64,000 nt of DNA, from assembly GCF_030123325.1 (NCBI RefSeq), contig NZ_CP126106.1, positions 2,942,001 through 3,006,000 on the forward strand, in the 5' to 3' direction. The position numbers were made by a program, and so were the translations under genes. The notes below the pieces were generated by a model, which searched no databases, was not told the DNA's origin, and saw only the letters and a program-made list of their open reading frames with translations. This document shows positions 44,553-53,401 of the stretch, in pieces. The stretch's first letter is position 1; every line of letters starts with the position of its first letter. This stretch comes from Peribacillus simplex (GTDB taxonomy: Bacteria > Bacillota > Bacilli > Bacillales > DSM-1321).

Positions 44553-44822
44553 TTACTTATTGTAGTCGTCAAGTATATTTGCTTTTGCACGAAGGTGTTG
44601 GGTATATTGTTGAAAAGACGGAATGGTTTTTTTAATTTGTTTGATTAAATTTTCTAACTCATCCCCAAATTTGTTATATTGACCATCTTTCCATTCTGAT
44701 CCTACACTTCTGTGAGCTGCCTGTAACTGACGAATTACCTCTTCGAGGGCCTGGCTTCCATTTGTAATTTGTTTAGCATACTGCCTTACTGCTTCTGGTG
44801 AGTTGACAACGTTTCCTGCCAT
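44553..44822 (-). CDS. Small WXG100-like protein (EsxA-type)
   Basis: An 89-residue protein predicted to be a helical hairpin, with W-K-D-G-Q-Y in SEWKDGQYNKFGDE at the turn, a variant of the WXG motif (WxD plus conserved Phe) known from T7SS-associated small proteins. It ends with QYTQHLRAKANILDDYN. It is first in the T7SS-like cluster and highly similar to the C-terminal domain of the 499-residue protein. It would be a secreted substrate or a co-dependent partner of the larger one. The ATG at 44822 lies 7 nt after GGAGG; six more codons upstream overlap that site. Confidence 0.85.
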   Translation of the reverse strand: MAGNVVNSPEAVRQYAKQITNGSQALEEVIRQLQAAHRSVGSEWKDGQYNKFGDELENLIKQIKKTIPSFQQYTQHLRAKANILDDYNK

Positions 44823-45228
44823 GCTTTTTCCTCCTAGCATTTTTAAAAGTATTTTTCAAAATGAAGTTTTATTTCCACCTTTAATACATGTCCCTAGTCA
44901 TAATGACCTACCCTATTTAGATGAATTAATATAAAATAAAGAAAGCTGTTTATTTAAAAAATCACCAACTTTCTTAGATGTTTAGATTAAGGAATGTAAT
45001 TCTCAAAGAATACGAAAATAAATAATAATAATCAACCTTCCGGTTAGTTATATATTATTTTATTCAAATTTTTCTGTATACTCAACTAACCTTCTTCCTA
45101 TTTTTCCAAAATTTTCTACTTGATCACCCTTGAACCTCAGTGCAAAAGATCTTTAATAAAAGGATAGTTGTGAAATATCCTTTCTGTGCCTAATTTTTTG
45201 ACCGCTCATCAAAAGTAATCCTCAAAGT
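44823..45228. other. AT-rich intergenic region
   Basis: It should contain the promoter of the WXG100-like gene. No confident -35/-10 pair, repeat or gene was recognised. Confidence 0.3.
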
Positions 45229-45672
45229 TCAATAAATGGCCTTCATGGCTTGGCTTGAGTTTCCCTTTTCTTTAATCCTTTGCAAAAAGTCCATGAACAA
45301 AATCACCAGTAAATCCTCGACCGTCAACTCTTCCTCCATCAAGTATGGGGAAATGTCATGCAGGAATACCTCACCCCGGTAAATCTCCGACTCCTTGATT
45401 CGAAGGGTGATCTCTGCTCGTTTTTCTTCTGAGGTCACCTCGATTTCTTCTTCCCTTTGTTCGAAAGAGAAAAGGTTGGTTGACACCTGATTCAATACCC
45501 TTTTTTCAATAATCGGCCGTTCCAGGAATTTTTTCTTGGAAGAAATCAAAAAGGGACAGAGCTGTTCATATTTGGCCCCTTTTTTCACTTGTTCCAGAAA
45601 GTCAAAATACAGGAGGGCAATCAGATGATACAGTGTTAGGTTTTGCGGAGCCTCTTCAAACAAATCCTTCAT
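45229..45672 (-). CDS. Hypothetical acidic helical protein
   Basis: A 147-residue protein that seems internally duplicated: LTLYHLIALLYFDFLEQVKKG near residues 12-32 and LTVEDLLVILFMDFLQRIKEKG near 114-135 match in pattern. The middle is charged. No family recognised. The start ATG (45672) overlaps the end of the preceding 53-codon gene and has no ribosome-binding site of its own at normal distance, so translation is probably coupled. It is third of a three-gene unit of plasmid/ICE-like character. Confidence 0.6.
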   Translation of the reverse strand: MKDLFEEAPQNLTLYHLIALLYFDFLEQVKKGAKYEQLCPFLISSKKKFLERPIIEKRVLNQVSTNLFSFEQREEEIEVTSEEKRAEITLRIKESEIYRGEVFLHDISPYLMEEELTVEDLLVILFMDFLQRIKEKGNSSQAMKAIY

Positions 45673-45817
45673 GTCTTTCGACTAATACCTCTCCCCTTAA
45701 AAATTCATAGTATGGTACCTCAATTTGCAGATATCGATATTTAGGCAAGAAGTAATCAAAAAAACCCTTTTTTTCTTTGTTCGATAAAAGGTTAAATTGA
45801 CTATAGGATTTCTTCAA
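45656..45817 (-). CDS. Small coupled protein between two hypothetical genes
   Basis: A 53-residue frame from TTG 45817, 5 nt after GAGGGGG, overlapping the 3' end of the upstream gene by 17 bases and the start of the downstream gene by 17 bases. The sequence begins MKKSYSQFNLLSNKEKKGFF and ends VLVERHEGFV, aromatic- and Lys-rich. The ribosome-binding site and tight overlaps on both sides support real coupled translation. No family recognised. Confidence 0.5.
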   Translation of the reverse strand: MKKSYSQFNLLSNKEKKGFFDYFLPKYRYLQIEVPYYEFLRGEVLVERHEGFV

Positions 45818-46289
45818 TGGAACCCCCTCTTTCTAACCAGGCAACGGTATGATGGATCATGCAAAAGGCAACCCTCCGATCGGACAGGTCCTTTAAGATG
45901 GCGACTTCATGCAATCCTCCCCTATCGCCGTATTCCGTTTCCAGCAAGTAGGTATGCATATATTCCTTCGTGTCCGTATAGTCCATTGCATAATTCACAT
46001 CCTTCCATCTAGTCAAACCGAACCTTAGCAATAACGTATTGCAGGCCGTTTGGGTCAAGGATTTTCCCGTTTTTTGCTTATACATCGGATTTAACGTTTT
46101 GCACAGCGTCCGGAGCTTGACCTTCATGACATAATCGACAGGGAACTTAATGTCATGCTGCTTGTCCTTCCTGAGTTTTCTCACCGACGTTATTTGGTGC
46201 GAAGGACCTCCGGAAGATGTTTTTTGAATAGCTTTTGGTTTTGGATCCTTTTTCTTCATTTCCTCGAAAAAAGGGTTCAATGATGACAT
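45801..46289 (-). CDS. Hypothetical protein, plasmid/ICE-like
   Basis: A 162-residue basic protein with an N-terminal disordered stretch (KKKDPKPKAIQKTSSGGPSH), then a compact C-terminal domain from KFPVDYVMKVKLRTLCKTLN to EERGG-type end. The VDYVMKVKLRTLCKTL and SLTQTACNTLLLRFG segments could be a ribbon-helix-helix-like DNA-binding unit, a weak guess. The ATG at 46289 is 6 nt after GGAGG; the frame open 24 codons further upstream crosses that site. It is first of the overlapping three-gene unit. Confidence 0.6.
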   Translation of the reverse strand: MSSLNPFFEEMKKKDPKPKAIQKTSSGGPSHQITSVRKLRKDKQHDIKFPVDYVMKVKLRTLCKTLNPMYKQKTGKSLTQTACNTLLLRFGLTRWKDVNYAMDYTDTKEYMHTYLLETEYGDRGGLHEVAILKDLSDRRVAFCMIHHTVAWLERGGSIEEIL

Positions 46290-46472
46290 CCCTTCCCTCC
46301 TCTCCCCTCTCATTCTGTAAAAATGGAAACATACCTCAGGATCACTTTGCCAGTTTTCCACTTTACTAACAATATAGTGGGGAAGGGGTCACTTTAGAAC
46401 CGGGGAATGTATAAGCCTTCCTTTACCATGGCGATACTATTTAGCAAGAATATTAATTTGCGAGGGATAGAT

Positions 46473-46595
46473 ATGATGAGAAAGAACAAAAAGGATACGG
46501 AGATAAAGAAGCAGTTTGCGAAACTAATGGAACAGGCGGGTAAAAAGGCTGGAGGTAAAATTGTAAAGGTAAAGGTAAAGGTAAAGATAAAGTAA
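46473..46595 (+). CDS. Possible small Lys-rich peptide
   Basis: A 40-codon frame from ATG 46473 with GAGGGA upstream: MMRKNKKDTEIKKQFAKLME, then a Gly-Lys stretch and a KVKVKVKIK tail encoded by four tandem copies of GGTAAA (46565-46592). It may be a short basic peptide or chance; no relatives recalled. Bases 46596-46903 hold nothing else supportable. Confidence 0.3.
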   Translation: MMRKNKKDTEIKKQFAKLMEQAGKKAGGKIVKVKVKVKIK

Positions 46596-46903
46596 GAAGA
46601 AAGCGAAGGAACAACATCTGACTTTTATTACGAGAATAGAATATTTGCTCAACAATTTGTTCCTTCTACCCGAAGGCGCTACTGTAAGTTTTAGAGGTTG
46701 CATCAAGCAACCGTCAAGCAGGCTCGATACCTGCTCTAAATCGAAAAAAAACGGATGTTTTTTCTCCATGCGTGAACGCCACCAGCTGATGATCCAAACG
46801 GTGTGCCTCCATTTATTGGTTTCCTTCATTGCTTTTCCCAAGGGACTCAGTCCCTTGAGAACAAAAGGGAGAACGATCCCCCTCTTGCTCGTCTTTTTTC
46901 TTA

Positions 46904-47356
46904 TTATAAATATCCCTTTTCTTTTAAGCTAACATACTTACCCGTATGGGAAACAATCAAATGGTCTAAAACTTCAATCCCAATAATTTTCCCTGCTTCC
47001 GCCAATCTCTTTGTAACTTCAATGTCTTCCATACTCGGGGTTGGGTCACCCGATGGGTGCTGATGGCTGACAATAAGGGAAGCCGCATTGTTTAAAATGG
47101 CGCATTTCAGCACATCTCTAGGATGGACGACACTCGCATTTAGGCTTCCCACATGCGCCCGATGAAGACCTACAACATGATTTTTCGTGTTGAGCATCAT
47201 GACAAGAAACACTTCCCTGTCCTCGTTTGCGATTTGCGCTGCGGCTAATTCTCGAGCATCTTCTGGATTGCGAATTTGAAAGGCCGCAAACGGTTCGACC
47301 ATTTCCTTGATTTCCAGCTTGATTTTGACCACTTCAAAAATTGGGGTTAATTCCAT
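46904..47356 (-). CDS. radC: RadC/JAB-domain (MPN) protein
   Basis: A 150-residue stand-alone JAB/MPN domain of the RadC/YeeS type. The JAMM zinc motif is complete: H98-x-H100, seven residues, S108-x2-D111 in SHQHPSGDPTPSMED. The N-terminal UPF0758 helix-hairpin-helix of chromosomal RadC is missing, as in short versions carried by plasmids and integrative elements. The role (possibly a metalloprotease or DNA repair/mobility accessory) is not settled. The ATG at 47356 lies 8 nt after AAGGAG. Confidence 0.88.
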   Translation of the reverse strand: MELTPIFEVVKIKLEIKEMVEPFAAFQIRNPEDARELAAAQIANEDREVFLVMMLNTKNHVVGLHRAHVGSLNASVVHPRDVLKCAILNNAASLIVSHQHPSGDPTPSMEDIEVTKRLAEAGKIIGIEVLDHLIVSHTGKYVSLKEKGYL

Positions 47357-48069
47357 TTTCAAATCTCCTTTTCATTTTTTTATTTGTTGCCCTTTTGGTT
47401 TTTCTCTGGTGGTTTTTCTTTCCTATTTTCATTTGCCTTGCGAAGCGAATTAGTTCCCCAAAGGGGGATTATTTTTCCCCTTTGACAGGTAGAACGAAAA
47501 ACACGCATAGGCAATCGGTCAAGGGATTAAGCACAAAAACTTTTTGATGTTGCGATAGCGCCCCTAATCAAAAAGTTTTTTGCCCCTTGATCGATGGACT
47601 GGCTGTCTTAGCTTCCTGCCGGAAAGGTTCGGGTGTCCTACCGGCTGGGAGGTTAGCCGGCCTGCGCTGTTTTACGATTCGGAAGGCAAAGGGAAAAGTA
47701 ATAAAAAAAAGCAGCCGGGAGGCTGCTATCCTTATGACCTTTTATTCTTTTAAACTCTTAACTTTCGGCCTTCGGCCCGTTCGGTATGGCGGCGATAGCC
47801 GTAAATGGATCAGGAACCGACGGAATATCGGCGAAGCATGAGCCGTACAGTCTAGTTATCGAATCATTTAATGCCGAAGCCACACGTACAGATTGTCAGA
47901 AAGGGGTTCTTCTTTCTGTATTCTGTACAGTCTGTAGTGCTTACCCGTATGAGGTAGGTTCAATAAAAAGCGTCCATTTCCTTGTAAAAACGCCCCATTT
48001 ATAAAAATTTGAAATGGTCAACTAACAAAATAACCTCATCGTTCAAGTCGGGAATTTATGAAAAAACAT
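47357..48069. other. Non-coding stretch rich in inverted repeats
   Basis: Three structures are visible: CAAAGGGG/CCCCTTTG (47459-47484), AAAAACTTTTTGAT/ATCAAAAAGTTTTT (47535-47580, followed by T on the plus strand) and AGCAGCC/GGCTGCT (47710-47727, with TTTTTTTT on the minus strand, a good terminator). Between them the sequence is GC-richer than the surroundings. Open frames (47587-47841, 47786-48004) have no ribosome-binding sites. It may be a plasmid-derived control or origin region, or degraded genes. Confidence 0.45.
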
Positions 48070-48228
48070 TTATTCCATCATTTTTCTCATATTCTGTATC
48101 TCTAGATTAATCTTCCGTATTTGCTTGTCAATTTCATCAATTTGAAGCTCAGTGGCTCCTTGTTTTCTTTTTTCCAACAGCTCTTCTCGTAATCTTTTTA
48201 AAAAAACCACTCTACCTAACAAGCCCAT
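48070..48228 (-). CDS. Small coiled-coil protein
   Basis: A 52-residue protein almost entirely a charged helix (VVFLKRLREELLEKRKQGAT onwards to NLEIQNMRKMME) with heptad spacing. The ATG at 48228 has AAAGGTGGG about 7 nt upstream. No family; possibly a small regulator or accessory of the adjacent plasmid-like module. Confidence 0.4.
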   Translation of the reverse strand: MGLLGRVVFLKRLREELLEKRKQGATELQIDEIDKQIRKINLEIQNMRKMME

Positions 48229-48252
48229 CTCAAACCCACCTTTGTTTATCAT

Positions 48253-49061
48253 TTTCTTTAACCACAGAGGACTAATTTTTAAATGGAAACTTTCTGGATC
48301 ATTGGCTCAAATAAATGTTTATTTCCCCATTTATTTTTCTTTTTTAAAACTAAACACTTCAATAAAATTACTCTTTTCTGGGATTTAGACAGACTTAAGT
48401 AAAGGTATTTTTATAAATATAATTGGTAATGGAAAAAAAATCAAATGACATGTTAGGTTAAATAACATATTTTTATTGTTCATCTTAATCAACTAATATA
48501 TTTTCTGTTTTAAACCAATACGATGTGTAATTGCTGACTTAGGTTTCCTCATATATAAAAATTTCATTTTCCGTGCAAACAAAGGACCAGCACCGTTCTT
48601 TTCTCCCTGTATCTTTAGGTTTCGGGGTTAGGGGGACTTAGCCTAACGAAATTACCTGTCTAACTTTATGGGGTCAGTTCATACGTAAGGAATCGACTAT
48701 TCGGACGATAAAAAAAGAAGCTCTTCGAAGCTTCTTTTTTTATTGTTCCTTAGAGACTTACAAGTTGCCTTTTATTCTCATTTAGAAATAATGTTCTTAT
48801 TTATTAGGTTCTTGGATTTGAAGCAATTCAATAAAAACATTTAACATGTCCTGTTTTGAATTCGATTATCAACAAAATATTGCAAATTATATCCATTAAA
48901 AAGAGCCATGCCTGCTGTCGCTAAGGTTATTGAAATCCTGCGAATAAGCGAGTATTCGTGAGCATTATCTATTAAACTGAGGGAGTTCATTAAGAACGGA
49001 TGTTTAATAATTCCGAATTTTGACCATGCTTGTACAAAGTACATAAAAAGCAGTATCGATC
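48253..49061. other. Intergenic region with a terminator, no supported gene
   Basis: AT-rich. A 67-codon minus-strand frame (48841-49044) reads somewhat protein-like with a hydrophobic stretch (RRISITLATAGMALFNGYNL) but has no ribosome-binding site, so it may be a relic. Confidence 0.35.
48711..48740. terminator. Bidirectional terminator-type hairpin
   Basis: AAAAAAGAAGCT and AGCTTCTTTTTT form a 12-pair stem with a six-base loop and T-rich exit on both strands. The gene it serves is not evident. Confidence 0.75.
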
Positions 49062-49178
49062 ATGGCTAAACAAAAAGTGAACTTGACTAAAAAAGAAGGC
49101 AAAGAATTATTTAAAAAAATCCAAGTTCATTCAGAGAAAAAAGGAATTCCCACTTTTCCCAAAAAGAAAAAAGCCTGA
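49062..49178 (+). CDS. Small basic protein followed by a terminator
   Basis: A 38-residue protein, MAKQKVNLTKKEGKELFKKI then a Lys-rich tail ending FPKKKKA. Its stop codon lies inside the ascending arm of a strong plus-strand terminator. The ribosome-binding site is weak. Amino-acid bias and terminator placement argue for expression. No function known. Confidence 0.45.
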   Translation: MAKQKVNLTKKEGKELFKKIQVHSEKKGIPTFPKKKKA

Positions 49179-49208
49179 AGCGGTTTTTCTGCTCCAGGCT
49201 CTTTTTTT
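49172..49208 (+). terminator. Rho-independent terminator
   Basis: AGCCTG-a-AGCGG and CTGCT-c-CAGGCT form an imperfect stem around TTTTT, followed by CTTTTTTT. Confidence 0.85.
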
Positions 49209-49292
49209 AGCTTTTGGTCTTCATGTAAATTTGAAACAAAGTTTGATCAAAACACGCTATAAATATATTTAGTTTAGCATTGAACTAAAGAT

Positions 49293-49403
49293 TTAATACC
49301 AACGAGTATATAAATATTCCCACCAATAACCACCACCATATACACCTTGAAAGAGAACCTTAACAGTAGCACGTGCAGTATACCCTGCATCATTAACCTG
49401 CAT
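49293..49403 (-). pseudogene. C-terminal fragment of a secreted-type protein
   Basis: A 36-codon frame reads MQVNDAGYTARATVKVLFQG and ends GGGYWWEYLYTRWY before its stop. The sequence is aromatic- and Gly-rich and open upstream without a ribosome-binding site, so it looks like the tail of a truncated gene. No family recognised. Confidence 0.35.
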
Positions 49404-49425
49404 AAAGTTTAGTGAAAATAGATAT

Positions 49426-50706
49426 TTAAAATGACCTAAGATATTTGACTGCCGTCTCAGCATATATCTCGGCAGATTCTACTAAGTTCTCCACTGAAAC
49501 CCGCTCATCGTACCCATGGATAGTGTGATCCAGCCCAGGACCGTAAAGGACGGTATCAATGCCATGGCGCCGGAAGTGACTGGCATCACTTGAACCAAAC
49601 AAAAGTACGCTGAAGACGGGTTCCTCCATTCCAAGGACACTCTGGATTCCCAGTTCTATGGCCCTCACAATTGGACGATTCTCTAAGGTCCAGTTCGGGT
49701 TAGTAAGGGGTACCATTGGCTCTACAACCGCACCTGGCGCTACAGCACTAACAAGATTCCTAGCGACATCAAGTACAAACTCGGGCTTCATACCGAATGG
49801 AACCCGGGTATCCACTTTAATGATACACTTGTCTGCGACGACGTTCACATTTGTTCCGCCCTGAATTACACCTGGATTGTAAGAGGGACGATAAAGTAAC
49901 TGTGACAGTAAGGGATTTCCTAGATGCTGAGATAGGAGCCACTCAGTATTGTACAAAAGTTGACAAGGCTCTGCCGGAGGCGTTGCCTTGAGCTCCCATA
50001 GCTTGGTTAGTGCTTCGACCGCGGCTGCCCCTCTTCGTACGGCGGAGATTCCATAAAGCGGTTGTAGGCTGCCATGATCTGCCTGACCTGGTATGATCAC
50101 CTGCATCCATGCCTTGCCCTTTTCACCGGCATTCGGATGGTAGGGGTCCGTTGGTTCACCAATCAGACAAGCATCACCCTTAATCAATCCTTGATCCAGG
50201 AGCGAGGCCACCTCCATGCCGCCAGTCTCTTCATCCGGAGAGGCAATAACTCCCAGGCTACCTTTCAAATTAAGAGTGGGGGCAAACTCCTGAAGTAGTC
50301 CAGCCACAAAAATCAGTGATGCCAAGCCCCCTTTCATATCGGAGGCTCCCCTACCCAAAAGCATACCTGCTCTGACTTCTCCTGAGAAAGGATCGAAGGT
50401 CCAATGTGAACAATCGCCTGCAGGTACGACATCTGTATGTCCACAAAATAGGAGCCGTGGACCAGGTACCCTGGTTAAGGGAGCATCACAGACCACGGTA
50501 ACCAGCGCATTTTCGCTACGGCGGTGCTCCGTAATCAAGAACCCTTTTGCTGCTAGGTATCGGCTAATATGGCGTCCCATTTCTGCTGACCGCTTCTTAA
50601 ACTCGGGCGATGGATTTTCAGATGGAATTCGAATAAATGAAGCAGCAAGTTCGACTAATTCCTGTTGCCTTGACCTTATCAGCTGCCGGATTATTCTGGT
50701 ACTCAT
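49426..50706 (-). CDS. M20 family deacylase (ArgE/DapE-like)
   Basis: A 426-residue di-zinc hydrolase of the acetylornithine deacetylase/succinyl-diaminopimelate desuccinylase group. Metal and catalytic motifs are intact: LFCGHTDVVPAGD near residue 87, GRGASDMKGG near 118, SPDEETGG near 155, GEPTD near 184, and the last ligand near HTIHGYDE at 400. The dimerisation domain is inserted from about 195 to 310. It would remove acyl groups from amino acids; the exact substrate cannot be set from sequence. No amino-acid biosynthetic genes are adjacent. The start ATG is 7 nt after GGAGGGG. Codon use looks somewhat richer in GC than the neighbours. Confidence 0.88.
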   Translation of the reverse strand: MSTRIIRQLIRSRQQELVELAASFIRIPSENPSPEFKKRSAEMGRHISRYLAAKGFLITEHRRSENALVTVVCDAPLTRVPGPRLLFCGHTDVVPAGDCSHWTFDPFSGEVRAGMLLGRGASDMKGGLASLIFVAGLLQEFAPTLNLKGSLGVIASPDEETGGMEVASLLDQGLIKGDACLIGEPTDPYHPNAGEKGKAWMQVIIPGQADHGSLQPLYGISAVRRGAAAVEALTKLWELKATPPAEPCQLLYNTEWLLSQHLGNPLLSQLLYRPSYNPGVIQGGTNVNVVADKCIIKVDTRVPFGMKPEFVLDVARNLVSAVAPGAVVEPMVPLTNPNWTLENRPIVRAIELGIQSVLGMEEPVFSVLLFGSSDASHFRRHGIDTVLYGPGLDHTIHGYDERVSVENLVESAEIYAETAVKYLRSF

Positions 50707-50818
50707 AATACATCCCCTCCATGTCCAGCATTAGCCGCAGTATTTCTATACTATTCTATGTGCTGTTCCTAGATCATATTTCTGGGGTTAAAAGTGGGGG
50801 ACGCTAACCCTATATATT

Positions 50819-50965
50819 GTAGAAAACGCCTTTCAATCGGCTAAACAACTACTTCTTGATAAGAATCGTCCTTCAGCGGTTTTTGCAACAGATGATTTAA
50901 AAGTAATAAGTATTTATATAGCAGTTGCTGAGATATTTGTTCAAGACTCAGTAGTAAGCGTTTAG
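50819..50965 (+). pseudogene. Fragment of a LacI-family regulator
   Basis: The plus strand reads ENAFQSAKQLLLDKNRPSAVFATDDLKVISIYI, then a short non-matching tail and a stop. This matches the effector-domain segment (helix, then RPTAVFATDD) of LacI/GalR regulators. No N-terminal DNA-binding part is present. Confidence 0.55.
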
Positions 50966-50974
50966 CATTTTTCA

Positions 50975-51018
50975 AATAGCCAAAGCCGGATTCATTGCTG
51001 AATCCGGCTTTGGCTATT
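50975..51018. terminator. Strong terminator of the carboxypeptidase gene
   Basis: A perfect 20-pair stem (AATAGCCAAAGCCGGATTCA and complement) with a TTGC loop, AT-rich on both exits. It lies 8 nt from the carboxypeptidase stop codon. Confidence 0.85.
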
Positions 51019-51025
51019 TCTACTA

Positions 51026-53401
51026 TTATTTTTCGAAAATTGCATTTGATAGAAGACGGAACAAGTAATCCGGGTGGTCGCGGAATCCGGCTTCTAAACC
51101 AATAAGAGTTACATCTTTATTCTGTTCTTTTACGATTATGGCTTGGCCCTTGGCGGTTATGTTATTTTTCCAGTGGCCAGCTACGAAGAAATTATCTGAA
51201 TCTGCAAGGGTCGCGACGACTTCATCATTATTCGTACCCGTGAACCATGTTGGACGATAGACAAAGCCGATATCATCCTCTCCATATCCTGCTGTTAAAC
51301 CCGTTCCCTCATAATCAACTTTTACGATACCATTACTGTTGGAATCTCCTACATTAATGATGTCGTCTGTAAGACCAAGTGTCTTAGTTGCTCTAGAAGC
51401 ACCAGCACCTACAGCTATATACTTGCCACCTTCATTTAAGAAGCTTGTCACATTGTCTTTAAACGTATTAAGTTGACCGGGGTTCTGTAATCCAAATTCT
51501 TTATTAGCTTCGGACAGGTTGGTAGAAATGAGACTTTCCGTTCCACTATAGACAAAAACATCAAAACCATTAAGGGTATTTTTAGCTACTTCCACTGGCG
51601 TAACTTCTGTCACATCAAAACCTAGTCTTTTCAAAGCCAACTTTGTTCCTGCGTGTGATTTCTGTTTACCTATACCTCCATCGTTTAATATAGCCACTTT
51701 TAAAGACGTAATAGCCACTGCATCTACTGGTGCCTCAGCAGTTCCAATCTGTAACCCAGATTCTTTCACCGCTGCTGATACCTGATTAGCTACTGCTTTT
51801 GCAAAGAAGTTGCCTTGTGCATCACGTACTATAGGTATTCCTTGCTTAAGCAATGCATTTACTAAATTTACCGATTGGACAGAGCTGTTCGGAATCAGAA
51901 ACGGTCCTTTTCCTGAAACCGTTCCTTGACCTGTAATCTGGTTTACTTTCTTTGCATTGACTTTAATAGGATTTTGTGTGGCTACTGCCTCGAATCCCCA
52001 AAGCTCCGGTAAACTCCATGCGGAAATGTCGTACATTGCTGGGGTATCGTTCGTGATGTCTTCCCCATCCCAGAGCATCGTGTTTGCTAATCCTGCCTTC
52101 GCCTGATCCATCTCAACGAGATACGTTCCTTTTGGATATGACACTCCATCCGCTTCAAATGCATTCACGGCTTGAACAACTTCAATATCATTATTGATCA
52201 AATGATTTACAGCCTTATTCGTAACAGTCGGATCCTTAGGGTCTAGTGGAAGTATGTAGGTTTTTGGAAATAACCCTTCCTGATGAAAAGGATGGTCAAA
52301 GTTAATTCCTCTTTTAAAAACTTCAATTTGATCCGTAATCATGGATTGCTTGTTAGCTGTTGCAAATTTCAGTGCCCCCATAATCGAATTATACATCCAT
52401 CGTACGCCATCCCAATCATTTGTTGGAGCTTCTAATGTATGACCGTAAGCACCATGATACATCGCATACATTGGTGTGAAAATTGGTGGGTAATCATCCC
52501 AGCCAGCGGAGTCATCGCGCAGCGGAATATATGTACCTTTCATGTTTTGATACAAGGATCCTGAATAGTTCTCACGATCCTTCATTATTTCCGCTTCCAT
52601 CGCTTCTGCCTGTTTATAGGCCCATTTTCCGTATAAGTCATACTCGTAATTAGGATTATGCGGTGGCGTACAAGGCTCAATTAACCCCTGCAGATTTGGC
52701 TGATAATTCTTCACATACCCATGAGTATCAAGGAACACCATCGGGTTCCATTCTTTAATGAGCTCAACCATCTCTTTTGTTTCTGGCTGCGATTGGGTGA
52801 TAAAGTCACGATTTATGTCAATTCCTTCGCCATTAAAGCGGGTGGCATCAATACGTCCATCGGGGTTTTGTACGACATTGAAAATAAGAATATTATTCTC
52901 TAAAACGTCTTTGGTTGTTGCATCATTTTGGGTAGCAAAACGTTCAATTAATTGAAGGATTGCATCGCTTCCGACAAATTCAGTCCCATGAATAGAACCA
53001 TTAATCATAATTGGAACTTTAAAGTCAGGATTATTGGCAACCCATTCTTGAGCTTTGCCTGGATTCTTAAACATTTGCTTTCTAAGTGCCTTCACTTTTC
53101 CGAACTTCCCTTGCGTTGTTGGGTCAGCAATCGTGACAACGTAGAGTGGGTTTCCATCAGCTGATGTTCCACGGACTTCAACTTTCACACGGTTTGAAAG
53201 TTTTTCAATCTCTTTTAATTTGGAACCAATTTGTGAGAATTTCACAAAGTCATAGTTTTCGCTATTAAACTTGCTTCCGTCCTGTTCCTCATATGTATTC
53301 ACATTTGTCCATTGAGGTTTCTCAGCATGTCCAGAACTCAACGGAATTACAGTTAGTAAACTCACAGCCATCAGGCCGGATAATGCTTTTTTCTTCTTCA
53401 T
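51026..53401 (-). CDS. Secreted M14 zinc carboxypeptidase
   Basis: A 791-residue exported metallopeptidase. Signal peptide 1-26 (KKKK, hydrophobic, SSGHA). The M14 domain spans about 50-370: zinc ligands H138 and E141 in GSIHGTEF, H227 in LDTHGY, substrate-binding NRD (197-199) and catalytic E324 in GHTLEAP. A C-terminal region of about 400 residues follows, probably including a class I glutamine-amidotransferase-like fold (VAILNDGGIG, VFVYSGTE, YIAVGAGASRATK), as in several large Bacillus carboxypeptidases. It would trim C-terminal residues from external peptides. The start ATG follows GGAGGTTT. Monocistronic with a strong terminator. Confidence 0.9.
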   Translation of the reverse strand: MKKKKALSGLMAVSLLTVIPLSSGHAEKPQWTNVNTYEEQDGSKFNSENYDFVKFSQIGSKLKEIEKLSNRVKVEVRGTSADGNPLYVVTIADPTTQGKFGKVKALRKQMFKNPGKAQEWVANNPDFKVPIMINGSIHGTEFVGSDAILQLIERFATQNDATTKDVLENNILIFNVVQNPDGRIDATRFNGEGIDINRDFITQSQPETKEMVELIKEWNPMVFLDTHGYVKNYQPNLQGLIEPCTPPHNPNYEYDLYGKWAYKQAEAMEAEIMKDRENYSGSLYQNMKGTYIPLRDDSAGWDDYPPIFTPMYAMYHGAYGHTLEAPTNDWDGVRWMYNSIMGALKFATANKQSMITDQIEVFKRGINFDHPFHQEGLFPKTYILPLDPKDPTVTNKAVNHLINNDIEVVQAVNAFEADGVSYPKGTYLVEMDQAKAGLANTMLWDGEDITNDTPAMYDISAWSLPELWGFEAVATQNPIKVNAKKVNQITGQGTVSGKGPFLIPNSSVQSVNLVNALLKQGIPIVRDAQGNFFAKAVANQVSAAVKESGLQIGTAEAPVDAVAITSLKVAILNDGGIGKQKSHAGTKLALKRLGFDVTEVTPVEVAKNTLNGFDVFVYSGTESLISTNLSEANKEFGLQNPGQLNTFKDNVTSFLNEGGKYIAVGAGASRATKTLGLTDDIINVGDSNSNGIVKVDYEGTGLTAGYGEDDIGFVYRPTWFTGTNNDEVVATLADSDNFFVAGHWKNNITAKGQAIIVKEQNKDVTLIGLEAGFRDHPDYLFRLLSNAIFEK

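Noticed and set aside
35243..44822. Canonical yuk/ess type VII locus
   Set aside because: No EsaB ubiquitin-like, EssB pseudokinase-like, EssA or multi-helix EsaA protein is present.
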